Shown here: piece after piece, positions 1 through 7,465 of the stretch
How positions within the stretch are numbered: the stretch's first letter is position 1
Layout of the letters: each line of letters starts with the position of its first letter
Assembly: GCF_030690045.1 (NCBI RefSeq)
Contig: NZ_JAUYHK010000021.1
Coordinates: forward strand, 299,666 to 363,665
Source: Thalassospira sp.
GTDB lineage: Bacteria; Pseudomonadota; Alphaproteobacteria; Rhodospirillales; Thalassospiraceae
Length of the DNA: 64,000 nt
Direction of reading: 5' to 3'
The notes under the pieces: model-generated
What the model was told of the DNA's origin: nothing
Seen by the model: the letters and a program-made list of their open reading frames with translations, nothing else
Databases searched by the model: none
Translations under genes and position numbers: made by a program

Positions 1-74
1 CCGAACGGCGGATGGACCGGGGGATTCGCACCGCCCTTGCCGGACATAATATTGACGATGTGGCCCGGCGCTAA
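1..74 (+). CDS. hscA: HscA (Fe-S assembly Hsp70 chaperone), C-terminal end only
   Basis: Only the last 23 codons and the TAA (72-74) lie in the window; the reading frame starts at base 3. The tail reads ERRMDRGIRTALAG and then HNIDDVARR, which fits the C-terminal helix of HscA, the dedicated Hsp70 of the ISC iron-sulfur assembly system. The call leans heavily on context, because a 2Fe-2S ferredoxin and iscX follow directly on the same strand, the usual hscA-fdx-iscX order. HscA with HscB helps release Fe-S clusters from IscU. The fragment alone would be too short to identify. Confidence 0.7.
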   Translation, partial: ERRMDRGIRTALAGHNIDDVARR

Positions 75-176
75 CCCGCGACGGCACCGGCCGCAAAAAG
101 TTTTGATGTAATGTCTGTCCCGCACAGCATTGCGGATTGGGATCGAACAACAGACTTATCGAGGAGCAAGGCACCA

Positions 177-512
177 ATGCCTAAGATCGTATTTGTTGAT
201 ACCGACGGCACGGAAAAGGAATTCGAGGTCGCAGACGGCCTGTCCGTTCTCGAAGCCGCCCATAAAAATGGCATCGACCTTGAAGGGGCGTGCGAAGGGT
301 CACTGGCCTGTTCGACCTGCCATGTTGTGGTTGAGGGCGACTGGTTCGACAAGCTGGAAGAACCCAGCGAAGACGAGGAAGACATGCTTGATCTTGCCTT
401 TGGCCTGACCGAAACGTCACGGCTGGGTTGCCAGATCATCATGTCCGACGATCTGGACGGCCTGCGCGTGCGCCTGCCCGCGGCAACCCGCAACATGATG
501 GTCGATAAATAA
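177..512 (+). CDS. fdx: ISC-type 2Fe-2S ferredoxin
   Basis: This 111-residue protein has the ligand pattern of adrenodoxin-like ISC ferredoxins: Cys39, Cys45 and Cys48 in [11 protein letters not shown] and a fourth Cys at about 85 in RLGCQI. Such ferredoxins deliver electrons for cluster assembly on IscU. The ATG at 177 is chosen because GAGGAG lies 10-15 bases upstream and the protein then starts MPKIVFVD, the usual family start. An upstream in-frame ATG at 111 would add 22 unrelated residues. The acidic stretch [10 protein letters not shown] is typical of the interaction surface. The gene sits 102 bases after hscA and 48 bases before iscX, in one operon. Confidence 0.95.
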   Translation: MPKIVFVDTDGTEKEFEVADGLSVLEAAHKNGIDLEGACEGSLACSTCHVVVEGDWFDKLEEPSEDEEDMLDLAFGLTETSRLGCQIIMSDDLDGLRVRLPAATRNMMVDK

Positions 513-560
513 TCCGGGCTGCTGACAGCACGAACGGCAGAGACGGTAAAGGGGATCAAA

Positions 561-758
561 ATGCGCTGGACCGATATCAACGACATCGCCATCGAACTTG
601 AAGAAGCCCACCCGGACAAGGACAATGTCAATTTGCGGTTTACCGACCTGCATAAATGGATTTGCGCCTTGCCCGGTTTCGATGACGATCCGGAAAAATC
701 CAACGAAAAAATCCTTGAAGCCATCCAGATGGCCTGGATTGACGAACGCGACGATTGA
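561..758 (+). CDS. iscX: Fe-S cluster assembly protein IscX
   Basis: The 65-residue acidic protein begins MRWTDINDIAIELEE and contains DLHKWICALPGF and a C-terminal AIQMAWIDER, the hallmark layout of IscX (YfhJ), a small helical protein that binds IscS and iron and modulates Fe-S assembly. Length matches the family (about 66 residues). It is the last gene of the hscA-fdx-iscX unit and is followed by a rho-independent terminator at 785-818. Confidence 0.95.
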   Translation: MRWTDINDIAIELEEAHPDKDNVNLRFTDLHKWICALPGFDDDPEKSNEKILEAIQMAWIDERDD

Positions 759-784
759 CCGCGCAAGACGTATTTCAGACATCA

Positions 785-818
785 CCAGCCCGCCCTGATC
801 TGCGGGCTGGTTTGTTTT
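785..818 (+). terminator. Rho-independent terminator after iscX
   Basis: CCAGCCCGC (785-793) pairs exactly with GCGGGCTGG (802-810) across an 8-base loop and is followed by TTTGTTTT. It closes the ISC operon 27 bases after the iscX stop and separates it from tenA. Confidence 0.85.
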
Positions 819-844
819 GGGGCCACACCCAAAGGAATGGGGAC

Positions 845-1543
845 ATGACCGAAACCTTCACCGATATCATCCCGCCACACAGCCTGTTTGGCCGCCTGCG
901 GGCCAAGGCCCCCGATGCCTGGCAGGCCTATGTCTGCCATGAATTTGTCCGCAAACTGGGCGATGGCACCTTGTCCGGGGCGGCGTTCAAACATTATCTG
1001 GTGCAGGATTATCTGTTTCTGATCCAGTTTGCGCGGGCCTATGCGCTGGCGGTCTACAAGGCCGATGATCTGACCGCAATGCGGCAGTTTTCCGGCATTG
1101 TGCATGCCATCCTCGATATGGAAATGAGCCTGCATCTGGAATTTTGCGCCGGGTGGGGCCTGTCCGAGGCCGATATTGTCGCCATGCCCGAATCCCGTGC
1201 GACCGTGACCTATACCCGCTATGTGCTGGAAAAAGGCATGCAGGGCGATGTGGTGGACCTTCAGGTTGCCCTGATGCCCTGTATGGTGGGCTATGCCGAA
1301 ATCGCAAACCGCCTGATCGCCGATCCTGCTACAAGGCTGGATGGCAACCCGTACCGCGCCTGGATCGAAATGTATGCTTCTGCCGAATTTCAGGATGTGG
1401 CAAAGGCCGAAATCAGCCTGCTGGACCATGCCGCCGCCCAACGCGGGGCCGAAGGCCGCATCGCCGGACTGACCGAAACCTTTGCCAAAGCCTCGCAGTT
1501 GGAGGCCGATTTCTGGCAGATGGGGCTTGATCTGGCAAAATAG
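845..1543 (+). CDS. tenA: TenA-family thiaminase II / aminopyrimidine aminohydrolase
   Basis: The 232-residue all-helical protein has TenA features: an N-terminal FVRKLGDGTLSG segment, HYLVQDYLFL, LHLEF, the putative nucleophile Cys146 in LMPCMVGYAEI, and a C-terminal EADFWQMGL carrying the likely catalytic Glu. TenA enzymes hydrolyse aminomethyl/formylaminopyrimidine to HMP and so salvage degraded thiamin. The start at 845 is preferred over an upstream in-frame start at 755, which would overlap iscX. No thiamin biosynthesis genes or obvious TPP riboswitch lie next to it; it appears to be a single transcription unit. Confidence 0.9.
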   Translation: MTETFTDIIPPHSLFGRLRAKAPDAWQAYVCHEFVRKLGDGTLSGAAFKHYLVQDYLFLIQFARAYALAVYKADDLTAMRQFSGIVHAILDMEMSLHLEFCAGWGLSEADIVAMPESRATVTYTRYVLEKGMQGDVVDLQVALMPCMVGYAEIANRLIADPATRLDGNPYRAWIEMYASAEFQDVAKAEISLLDHAAAQRGAEGRIAGLTETFAKASQLEADFWQMGLDLAK

Positions 1544-1630
1544 GCGCAGATGCCTTATATGAGTGCGAACATGCTTTCTGGGCTGGTTAAAACCGCCCGG
1601 TTTGTTGATCTGTCCCCGCTTTGCTCCTCC

Positions 1631-1729
1631 CGTCATTCCGGGCGAAGCAAAGCGCAGACCCGGAATCCATTTTGCCGCACGTCGCGGCATACCGGGTAAA
1701 GCTGGATTCCCGCCTTCGCGGGAATGACG
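1631..1729. repeat. Intergenic palindromic repeat pair
   Basis: Between tenA and mnmA are two related units in opposite orientation. The left unit (1631-1669) starts CGTCATTCCGGGCG and ends ACCCGGAATCCA. The right unit (1703-1729) reads TGGATTCCCGCC then TTCGCGGGAATGACG. Each folds on itself (ATTCCGGG/CCCGGAAT and ATTCCCGC/GCGGGAAT), and the two can pair with each other. This resembles the short dispersed REP-like palindromes of alphaproteobacterial intergenic regions. The rest of the 292-base gap between tenA and mnmA shows no gene. Confidence 0.8.
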
Positions 1730-1835
1730 CGGGGACGAGGATCACAACCCGGACGCCGATCCCGGTCTCGGTCTGCCGCTATTTTACATCAACTTCTTGT
1801 CGCTGCGGCCTTGACCCGCAGATGGGTAGGAAAAC

Positions 1836-3029
1836 ATGAACTCTCTTGGCTTTGACAAAGCCCCGAATGAAACCCGCGTGGTGGTTGCCATGTCGGGCGG
1901 GGTCGATAGTTCCGCCGTGGCGGCCCTTCTGAAATCCGAAGGCTACGACGTGGTCGGCATCACGCTCCAGCTTTATGACATGGGCGCGAATGCCCCGTCG
2001 CGGGCCAAATCCTGCTGTGCCGGGCGCGATATTTATGATGCGCGCAAGGTGGCCGAGGATATCGACATTCCCTATTATGTCCTCGATTATGAAAGCCGCT
2101 TTCGCGAGGAAGTGATCGACGATTTCGCCGATACCTATTTGCGCGGCGAAACGCCGATCCCGTGTGTGAAATGCAATCAGACGGTCAAATTCCGCGATTT
2201 GCTCGATACCGCCCATGATCTGGGCGCCGATTGCATGGCGACCGGCCATTATGTGCAGCGCAAACTGGGCGCCAATGGCGGATCGGAATTGCACCGGGCG
2301 GCCGATGCCAACCGCGATCAAAGCTATTTCTTGTTTACCACGACACAGGAACAGCTTGATTTCCTGCGCTTTCCCTTGGGCCATCTGACCAGCAAGGCCG
2401 AAACCCGCGCCCTTGCGGCCCGGTTCGGCCTCGAAGTCGCGGACAAGCCCGACAGTCAGGATATCTGCTTTGTCCCCGATGGAAAATATGCCCGTCTGGT
2501 CGAAAAACTGCGGCCCGAGGCAGGCGAACCGGGCCAGATTGTCGATCTGGCGGGCAATGTTCTGGGCGATCATCGCGGCCTGATCCATTACACGGTTGGC
2601 CAGCGGCGCGGTTTGAATATCGGCGGCACCGAAGAACCGCTTTATGTCGTCAAACTGGTGCCCGAAACCCGCCATGTCGTGGTCGGGCCCAAGGCCGCCC
2701 TTGCCAAACAGACGGTCTGGATCAAGCAGGTGAACTGGCTGGCCGGGGCGGACATTCCCGAAACCGGGATCGAGGTCGAGGTCAAATTGCGCTCCGCCAT
2801 GCAACCCGCCGCCGCAACAATTTATCCGGCCGGGCCGGGCGCGGCACGGGTGGATTTGCACAGCCCGCAATTTGGCATCGCACCGGGGCAGGCGGGCGTG
2901 TTTTATCAGGGCGACCGCGTTCTGGGCGGCGGCTGGATCACCCGGCGCGAGGCGGATCACGCAGACCCGGCATCCGCAAGCCCGGCAACGTCGGCACGCC
3001 CTCCGGCAAACCTGCCCGGCGCGGCATAA
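1836..3029 (+). CDS. mnmA: tRNA-specific 2-thiouridylase MnmA
   Basis: A 397-residue protein with the PP-loop ATP pyrophosphatase motif SGGVDSS at about residue 20. The two functional cysteines lie in [12 protein letters not shown] and [11 protein letters not shown], and GHYV and [11 protein letters not shown] occur where expected. MnmA activates U34 of tRNA-Glu, -Gln and -Lys and transfers sulfur to form 2-thiouridine. Length is slightly above the usual 360-380 because of an Ala/Pro-rich tail after residue 375. TAGGAAA lies just before the ATG. A tRNA-Met gene follows. Confidence 0.96.
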   Translation: MNSLGFDKAPNETRVVVAMSGGVDSSAVAALLKSEGYDVVGITLQLYDMGANAPSRAKSCCAGRDIYDARKVAEDIDIPYYVLDYESRFREEVIDDFADTYLRGETPIPCVKCNQTVKFRDLLDTAHDLGADCMATGHYVQRKLGANGGSELHRAADANRDQSYFLFTTTQEQLDFLRFPLGHLTSKAETRALAARFGLEVADKPDSQDICFVPDGKYARLVEKLRPEAGEPGQIVDLAGNVLGDHRGLIHYTVGQRRGLNIGGTEEPLYVVKLVPETRHVVVGPKAALAKQTVWIKQVNWLAGADIPETGIEVEVKLRSAMQPAAATIYPAGPGAARVDLHSPQFGIAPGQAGVFYQGDRVLGGGWITRREADHADPASASPATSARPPANLPGAA

Positions 3030-3188
3030 ACCGCGCCTTGCCCCGGATTGCCGGGGCCGGTTTCCGGGGCGGTGCCAGAACACATGCTTTTTTGCAGGGA
3101 TCGGCAAAAAGGCGCTTGACGGGGCGGGTTCCCTGACGTAAAAACCGCCCCGTTCCAACATCTTCGGAACCCGCAGAAAACATCCTGT

Positions 3189-3265
3189 GGCCGAGTAGCT
3201 CAGCTGGTTAGAGCAGCGGAATCATAATCCGCGTGTCGGGGGTTCGAGTCCCTCCTCGGCTACCA
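3189..3265 (+). tRNA. tRNA-Met (CAT), elongator type
   Basis: A 77-base cloverleaf with encoded CCA. The acceptor GGCCGAG pairs with CTCGGCT, the D stem is GCTC/GAGC, the anticodon stem GCGGA/TCCGC encloses loop ATCATAA with anticodon CAT, and the T arm contains GTTCGAG. The C/G pattern and D-arm look like elongator tRNA-Met, not initiator tRNA (no C1-A72 mismatch, no three G-C pairs in the anticodon stem). tRNA-Ile2 (CAT with lysidine) cannot be fully excluded by eye. It marks the left edge of the accessory islet. Confidence 0.9.
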
Positions 3266-3270
3266 TTTAG

Positions 3271-3307
3271 AAACCTCCTCAAGGCTTTGCCTGAGGGGGT
3301 TTTTTGT
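3271..3307 (+). terminator. Rho-independent terminator after tRNA-Met
   Basis: AACCTCCTCAAGGC pairs imperfectly with GCCTGAGGGGGTT around a TTT loop and runs into TTTTTTGTTGTTTTT. It lies five bases after the tRNA CCA end. Confidence 0.85.
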
Positions 3308-3360
3308 TGTTTTTCGGGGGTGGGTTTTTACTTCACCCTCGTTAAGTGAGACGTTGCTGG

Positions 3361-3390
3361 AAAGGGCAGAAAATATACCTGCCCCTTTTT
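3361..3390 (+). terminator. Second terminator-like hairpin
   Basis: AAAGGGCAG pairs with CTGCCCCTTT over a 9-base AT-rich loop and ends in TTTTT. It lies in the 195-base gap between tRNA-Met and the unknown minus-strand gene and may be a leftover terminator. No other feature is seen in this gap. Confidence 0.55.
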
Positions 3391-3460
3391 CTGCGATTTA
3401 GCAGCACCATTTCGGGTGGAGTATCAGTGTCGTTGGTGTGCAGAAAAATGCGTCTTTGGG

Positions 3461-3940
3461 CTAGGAGAGGTCACTGTCAACAAGTTCCCAGCCTTTCGCT
3501 AGCCACCCTTGTTGGGATTTTTCCAGCATCTCGGCAACAGGGATGGCATAGCCAGCAAATGTGTCGGTCGTTCCATCCTTCATTGCGACGACAAGGTCGT
3601 ATTGTTCGCCACCCAATGCCGTAATGAGCGCCTGTCCACCACCTGCCACACTGCCTGAAGATATAAACACATTCGCGACGTTGCTTTGGGTCGCCATTGT
3701 CGCACCGGCGAATGTCATCATGTAACCAAGGCCCGCTTGTTTGGGATTGGTTGTCATATAACCATCTTGTGCAATCCAGCCTTCCGGAATTTTGCTGAAC
3801 TTGTCATCGCTTGTTGACAGTGTATAGGTGAACTCAAGCGATGATTCCTGTTTGGCATCTCCGTCAAATATTCCGATCAGACCAGCACCTTGTGGCGTGA
3901 TCTCAAAGCTATGCAAACCGTCTTTTGTCTTGAATTTCAT
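3461..3940 (-). CDS. Uncharacterised protein, 159 aa
   Basis: I do not recognise the family. With the start at 3940 (GAGG eight bases upstream) the protein begins MKFKTKDGLHSFEITPQG and is soluble, with no signal peptide or membrane segment. It is Gly/Ala-rich in the middle (VFISSGSVAGGGQALITALGG) and ends WLAKGWELVDSDLS. The alternation of short polar and hydrophobic runs suggests a mainly beta fold. A longer start at 4024 would add 28 residues without a visible ribosome site. It lies in the islet between tRNA-Met and the phage remnant, on the same strand as the AT-rich gene. A 185-base AT-rich gap (3941-4125) without genes separates them. Confidence 0.7.
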   Translation of the reverse strand: MKFKTKDGLHSFEITPQGAGLIGIFDGDAKQESSLEFTYTLSTSDDKFSKIPEGWIAQDGYMTTNPKQAGLGYMMTFAGATMATQSNVANVFISSGSVAGGGQALITALGGEQYDLVVAMKDGTTDTFAGYAIPVAEMLEKSQQGWLAKGWELVDSDLS

Positions 3941-4125
3941 TTGGACCTCTTTGCCGCTAGAATTGGTTTTGCGTGCAAAGACGGGGTTTGAGCGCGATTG
4001 TGAAACCGTCACATGGTGCTGCAATGAGTCCTGCCTCTAAGATGCCGGGACTAAACAACTGGTCATGTTAACCTCAAAATAAGTAAGACGGATATATTGC
4101 AGTTTTTTAATTATTTATTGATTAT

Positions 4126-4926
4126 TTACGGGTTTTTTGATTTTTTTTCTATCAAAAACTCTGCTGGGTAAATGTCTCCAAATGGGTCTTCTACGGGGCA
4201 TTTCATTAATATTGATATATCAATAAATTCTATTTCTTCTTCTATTTTATTTTTCGTATTCTGAATTTCTATAAATCCATCCATATGATATTCTATATGT
4301 GTACTTTTTATTATTGAGGTGCTTGGTGGATAAATTGTCTGATCAACATGTTCATATTTTGTGGTATCATATATTTCATTTTTTCTTATTTCTATAAAAA
4401 AATCAAATTCTTTAACTATTCTTTCAACAAGATAGTTTGACAGATTAGATCTGTAAATTATTATTGAATGAAAAAATCTATAAATAGAATCTGTTATTTC
4501 TGATATATGTTTGTTATTAAAGTTTTTAAAGTAATAATCTATGTTTGGCTGATGTAGTAGTTTGTTCATATTATCTATGCTTTTTATTACATTGTATTTT
4601 ATATTTTTAAAATATAAACTTGATATTTCTTCAAGAAATTTTTCCGGTATCCCTCCGTGGATACAAAACATAGCACGTTGATTTCGTGTTGGCTTTCCAT
4701 TGGTGTCTTTGTTAGGGATGAACCAAGAGCAATTTTTAACTTCATTGTCTGGTGCTTGCGAATGTAGTGCGCGTTCAATCAAGATTCTCATAGCCGTTGC
4801 AAAGAAGCTGGCTCGTAAAGGATTGTTTGTGTCATTTAGTGCATGTTGAGCTCCCTCTATGGCTTGCTTCGAATAAGTGTCAGAAACAACGGATACCAAA
4901 TTTTTAAGCCTCGGGTCAGTGGGCAT
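4126..4926 (-). CDS. AT-rich islet gene, possible pPIWI-associated nuclease-like protein
   Basis: This 266-residue protein is strikingly AT-rich: bases 4441-4500 hold 12 G/C of 60, against about 28 of 60 in 4741-4800 of the same gene. The N-terminal half has a helical segment RILIERALHSQAPDNEV, then KNCSWFIP, GKPTRNQRAMF and HGGIPEKFLEE. The C-terminal part has STHIEYHMDGFIEIQ. This order (helical segment, APDxxV, CSWF, TRxQR, GGI) recalls proteins annotated as predicted pPIWI-associated nuclease, but I call it from memory without a search, so it is tentative. The start at 4926 follows TTGGAGA. The gene begins two bases after the stop of the broken phage MuF gene, so it was probably phage cargo. 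No obvious catalytic motif is certain. Confidence 0.6.
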   Translation of the reverse strand: MPTDPRLKNLVSVVSDTYSKQAIEGAQHALNDTNNPLRASFFATAMRILIERALHSQAPDNEVKNCSWFIPNKDTNGKPTRNQRAMFCIHGGIPEKFLEEISSLYFKNIKYNVIKSIDNMNKLLHQPNIDYYFKNFNNKHISEITDSIYRFFHSIIIYRSNLSNYLVERIVKEFDFFIEIRKNEIYDTTKYEHVDQTIYPPSTSIIKSTHIEYHMDGFIEIQNTKNKIEEEIEFIDISILMKCPVEDPFGDIYPAEFLIEKKSKNP

Positions 4927-5139
4927 GGCTATTCTCCAAAATTGGTGGGGTGAAGTTTTGAAAGCTCTGCAATTGAAAGTTGTTTCGATGAGGTTGCCAC
5001 GGCGGACAAGAGAAGTCCACGCCGGAAAGCGACGGTCAATGTTGGGCCAAGGGCTTCTTCCTGATATTCACGGCTTTGGCGCTTGAGCCAGTCCGAGTAG
5101 GACCAGGCGGCGGGGACTGGGCCGTTCTGTGATGCCTAT

Positions 5140-6191
5140 TAGAGCGTCAGGCAAGAAGTGTAAATCGTGGGATTCCCTTTTTAATCGAAGCGTGATTCCC
5201 TGTGAGCAGGAGGAGCTCAATGGGAAAATCGATTTCATCAGATATGCGTCTTCGGATGGTGCGTGGCATTGCGTCTGGCAAGTCGCGGCGGGCGATTGCG
5301 GCACAGTTCGAGGTCGCTCCGTCGACGGCGGTGCGGGTGCAGGCCCGCTACGCAGCCACCGGGTCGGTCGAGCCGGCGCGACAGGGCCGTCCTCGGGGAT
5401 CGGGAAAGCTTACGCCTTTTCGGCAGGCGATTGTCGCGAAGGTGCAGGCGAGGCCCGATATTACGATGCCGGAGCTTGCTGTATGGCTTGAGGCCGGGCA
5501 CGGCTTGAGCGTGGACCCGTCGAACCTGTCCAAATTTCTGTGCCGGGAAGGCTTCAGCTATAAAAAAACGCTGCTGGCCTCGGAGAAAGAACGCTCCGAT
5601 GTGAGGGCAGCGCGTTGTGAATGGCGCAAAGGCCGCCAACCCTTGATGCGCCGCCAGCCCGAGCGGTTCGTCTTCGTCGACGAAACCAGCGTGAAGACCA
5701 ATATGACCCCGCTGCGCGGACGCAGCCTGTGCGGGGAACGCCTGCTTGCTGACGCGCCCTTCGGCAAATGGCGGACCCAGACCTTCATTGCGGGTTTGCG
5801 ATGTCATGAACTCGTGGCTCCCTGGACCATTGAAGGAGCGATGGACGGTGCAGCCTTCGACATCTATATCCGCACACAGCTTGCACCGACCCTGTCTCCC
5901 GGCGATGTCGTCATCCTCGACAACCTCAACGTCCACAAGAGCCCTCGGGCCGCCGAAGCGCTTGCAGAACAGGGCGCATTCTTCCTCTTCCTGCCGAAGT
6001 ATTCTCCCGATCTCAACCCGATCGAAATGGCATTTGCCAAGCTCAAAATGCATTTACGCAAGGCAGCCGCACGCACCTACGATGAACTTTGGCGCGCCAT
6101 CGGAGATATCTGCGACCTGTTCGAGCCTCAGGAATGCTGGAACTACCTCAAAAAGGCCGGATATGTTGCAGATTAATCACCCGATGCTCTA
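5140..6191 (+). mobile_element. IS630-family insertion sequence, intact
   Basis: The element is about 1,048 bp between TA dinucleotides at 5140-5141 and 6190-6191. Its ends are imperfect inverted repeats: GAGCGTCAGG at the left against the complement GAGCATCGGG at the right. TA target duplication and a single DDE transposase gene (5220-6176) are characteristic of IS630/Tc1-mariner elements. It is inserted in a phage MuF gene, which it splits. The transposase is uninterrupted, so the element could be active. Confidence 0.9.
5220..6176 (+). CDS. IS630-family transposase
   Basis: A 318-residue transposase in one frame. An N-terminal helix-turn-helix (RLRMVRGIASGKSRRAIAAQ, about residues 10-45) is followed by a linker and a second DNA-binding helix region. 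The DDE catalytic core has VDETSVKTNM, ILDNLNVHKS and SPDLNPIEMAFAKLK, holding the two Asp and the final Glu. The start at 5220 is chosen because AGGAGGAG lies 5-12 bases before it; an upstream in-frame start at 5202 adds six residues and has no ribosome site. Base composition is like the host average and unlike the AT-rich neighbour. Confidence 0.95.
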   Translation: MGKSISSDMRLRMVRGIASGKSRRAIAAQFEVAPSTAVRVQARYAATGSVEPARQGRPRGSGKLTPFRQAIVAKVQARPDITMPELAVWLEAGHGLSVDPSNLSKFLCREGFSYKKTLLASEKERSDVRAARCEWRKGRQPLMRRQPERFVFVDETSVKTNMTPLRGRSLCGERLLADAPFGKWRTQTFIAGLRCHELVAPWTIEGAMDGAAFDIYIRTQLAPTLSPGDVVILDNLNVHKSPRAAEALAEQGAFFLFLPKYSPDLNPIEMAFAKLKMHLRKAAARTYDELWRAIGDICDLFEPQECWNYLKKAGYVAD

Positions 6192-6449
6192 GCCGACCGG
6201 TAGGCTAGGAAGGTCGATAATGGGGATCAACACAGATCGGCAATTCGGGTATAAAGGAGGCCTAAAGGCCGCAATCTCGGGATCATCAAGGCGGAAACGA
6301 CGACCACTGGCAGTCATGCATGTCCGGCTGGTTCGAAGATCCAAGACCGCAAGGAATTCCAGCCAATCGATCACGTCCGCATTTGCTTGATATGTGGCGT
6401 ACTTGGCCCTGTCACCAGTGTCGGCCATCATCGTGCGGGCAAGGGATTC

Positions 6450-6966
6450 CCCGCCGCCGCAAGTCCACCGCCCGGCCTTCGTCCTCCCGCAACCGCACCC
6501 GCTGCACCCGTCGCAACAGGGCCGTCCGCTTGCGCCGGTTCGGTGGCAAAGGGCAGGTCCTCCCCCCCCAAACGCCTGCCTGTCCCGTGAAGACGGAAAA
6601 CCGGACAGCGGTCCAGCACAGCCCAAAGCCACCGCCGGGCCGCAAACCATCCGTCGCCCGATGACCACCGGCCTGTGCCGGGGGATGGCAGGCGACGGCC
6701 ATACAAGGCGGATTCCGGGCATCTGCCGGGTATCCGCCGCCGCACGGTCGGGTCCTTGCCCGACACCGGCCACCAACCCCGGCAATACCGGGCGTTGCCG
6801 GATCATGTCAGGAGAGATTCCGGGCAGGCAGGTCACCGACAAGGCGCAACTCGGGCGTCTTGACCAATGGCCGGGTTAGACCGCCCGCGCACTGCCTCCG
6901 TAATGACATTTCCACGCGCCGGTTATGGTCCGGTGGGGGTGCCTTCCGGTCTGTCTGTTTTTATGC
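6450..6966. other. Degenerate region without a credible gene
   Basis: About 0.5 kb of G/C-rich sequence with several overlapping open frames on both strands, none with a recognisable domain, ribosome site or consistent codon use. It lies between the MuF remnant and the LexA-box module, both reading leftwards. From the module, an ORF of 33 codons starts at 6977 (MMQRHKNRQ...) and stops at 6876. I read this stretch as the collapsed remains of whatever once followed the promoter module. Confidence 0.5.
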
Positions 6967-7008
6967 CGCTGCATCATCGTTGCCTCTTTCCATTGCCGCC
7001 AAACGCAA

Positions 7009-7038
7009 AAACCCGCAAGGCACAAGGCTTTGCGGGTT
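7009..7038. terminator. Hairpin of the LexA-box module, copy 1
   Basis: AACCCGCAAGGC and GCTTTGCGGGTT pair around ACAAG. On the minus strand the stem has one A-C mismatch and runs into TTTTTGCG; on the plus strand the same position is a G-T wobble. It follows the putative LexA-controlled start by about 30 bases. Confidence 0.65.
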
Positions 7039-7070
7039 TGTCCGGGCGTAATTGTCCCGTTGATTTTTCT

Positions 7071-7103
7071 CTTATGCCACAGCTAAAAGAACAAATCAAG
7101 AAC
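7071..7103 (-). promoter_or_regulatory. LexA (SOS) box overlapping a promoter, copy 1
   Basis: On the minus strand GTTC-N7-GTTC (7103-7089) is a perfect alphaproteobacterial LexA half-site pair. Inside it TTGATT (7099-7094) serves as -35, followed by a 17-base spacer and CATAAG (7076-7071) as -10. LexA bound here would cover the -35 region. Confidence 0.8.
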
Positions 7104-7190
7104 TTTTTTCAAAAATCTTGCGGGGGCCTGATGGCCCTCATTTTTGCGGTATCTGGCGGGCAGGAGGGGGCAGCAGGATGCGAAAACAGC

Positions 7191-7403
7191 CTATGCCTTT
7201 TTCAGAAATTCGGTTTTCAGGACAATCGTGGTTTTGCCGTTGCGGCATTCCACTTCGCTGTCCTTGTTGGTCAGGCGGACATTCTTCATCACCGTGCCGC
7301 GTTTGAGCGTCGTGGACGTGCCCTTGACCTTGAGGTCCTTGATCAGGGTGACGGAATCACCGTCATTCAATTCGGTGCCGTTGCTGTCTTTCACGTCGCT
7401 CAT
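7191..7403 (-). CDS. PhnA-domain (YjdM-like) small protein
   Basis: The 70-residue protein reads VKDSNGTELNDGDSVTLIKD, then LKVKGTSTTLKRGTVMKN and ends LKTEFLKKA. This is the C-terminal SH3-like PhnA domain of YjdM (formerly PhnA, named for alkylphosphonate operons, although it is not required for phosphonate use). YjdM of E. coli is about 110 residues with an N-terminal zinc ribbon, which is absent here; stand-alone PhnA domains are common in alphaproteobacteria. No phosphonate genes are nearby. A GC hairpin (GGGCC-TGAT-GGCCC, about 7123-7137) lies 50 bases downstream. Confidence 0.9.
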   Translation of the reverse strand: MSDVKDSNGTELNDGDSVTLIKDLKVKGTSTTLKRGTVMKNVRLTNKDSEVECRNGKTTIVLKTEFLKKA

Positions 7404-7465
7404 ATCGTCTTCCTGTATCCGGGTGTGATCTGCTTCATAGCATCTGTGCGCAGCACCCTATCCAT

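Larger units (their letters stand above)
4929..6449 (-). pseudogene. Phage MuF-type minor head protein, split by IS630
   Basis: Two minus-strand pieces flank the IS element. The upstream piece (about 6449 to 6192) encodes SLARTMMADTG, ATYQANADVIDWLEFLAVLD, GRRFRLDDPEIAAFRPPLY and PNCRSVLIPI, the core of Mu gpF/SPP1 gp7-like head morphogenesis proteins. The downstream piece (5135 to 4929, stop TAG) encodes NGPVPAAWSYSDWLKRQSRE and YQEEALGPTLTVAFRRGLL, the typical C-terminus. The two pieces are in the same frame when the IS is removed, but TAG remains at the junction, so the gene is dead or the junction has changed. The N-terminal half is missing. Only the two flanks belong to this gene; 5142-6189 is the IS. 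Confidence 0.85.
6967..7113 (-). repeat. LexA-box/terminator module, copy 1 (decayed)
   Basis: Read on the minus strand this stretch matches 63808-63960 of the plus strand over about 145 bases, roughly nine tenths identical by eye. It includes the LexA box, promoter, hairpin, GTTTTTGCGTTTGG and the start GATGATGCAGCG. Differences include a 2-base and a 3-base indel and an A-C mismatch in the minus-strand hairpin, so this copy looks decayed. The two copies point away from each other. Confidence 0.85.

Noticed and set aside
845-1543. TPP riboswitch before tenA
   Set aside because: The gap after iscX is only 86 bases and is largely taken by the terminator; no THI-box pattern was seen.
1631-1729. 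CRISPR-like repeats
   Set aside because: Only two related units in opposite orientation; CRISPR arrays need several direct repeats with unique spacers. No array was seen anywhere in the window.
1779-3161. 460-codon open frame opposite mnmA
   Set aside because: It is the shadow of mnmA on the other strand; no ribosome site and no domain, while mnmA is fully conserved.
3189-3265. Prophage att site in tRNA-Met
   Set aside because: No second copy of the tRNA 3' end was found in the islet and no integrase is present, so the att call is not supported.
6189-6842. 217-codon minus-strand frame as one intact gene
   Set aside because: Only its last 85 residues match MuF; the first part is low-complexity and has no start signal, so the true feature is a truncated pseudogene.
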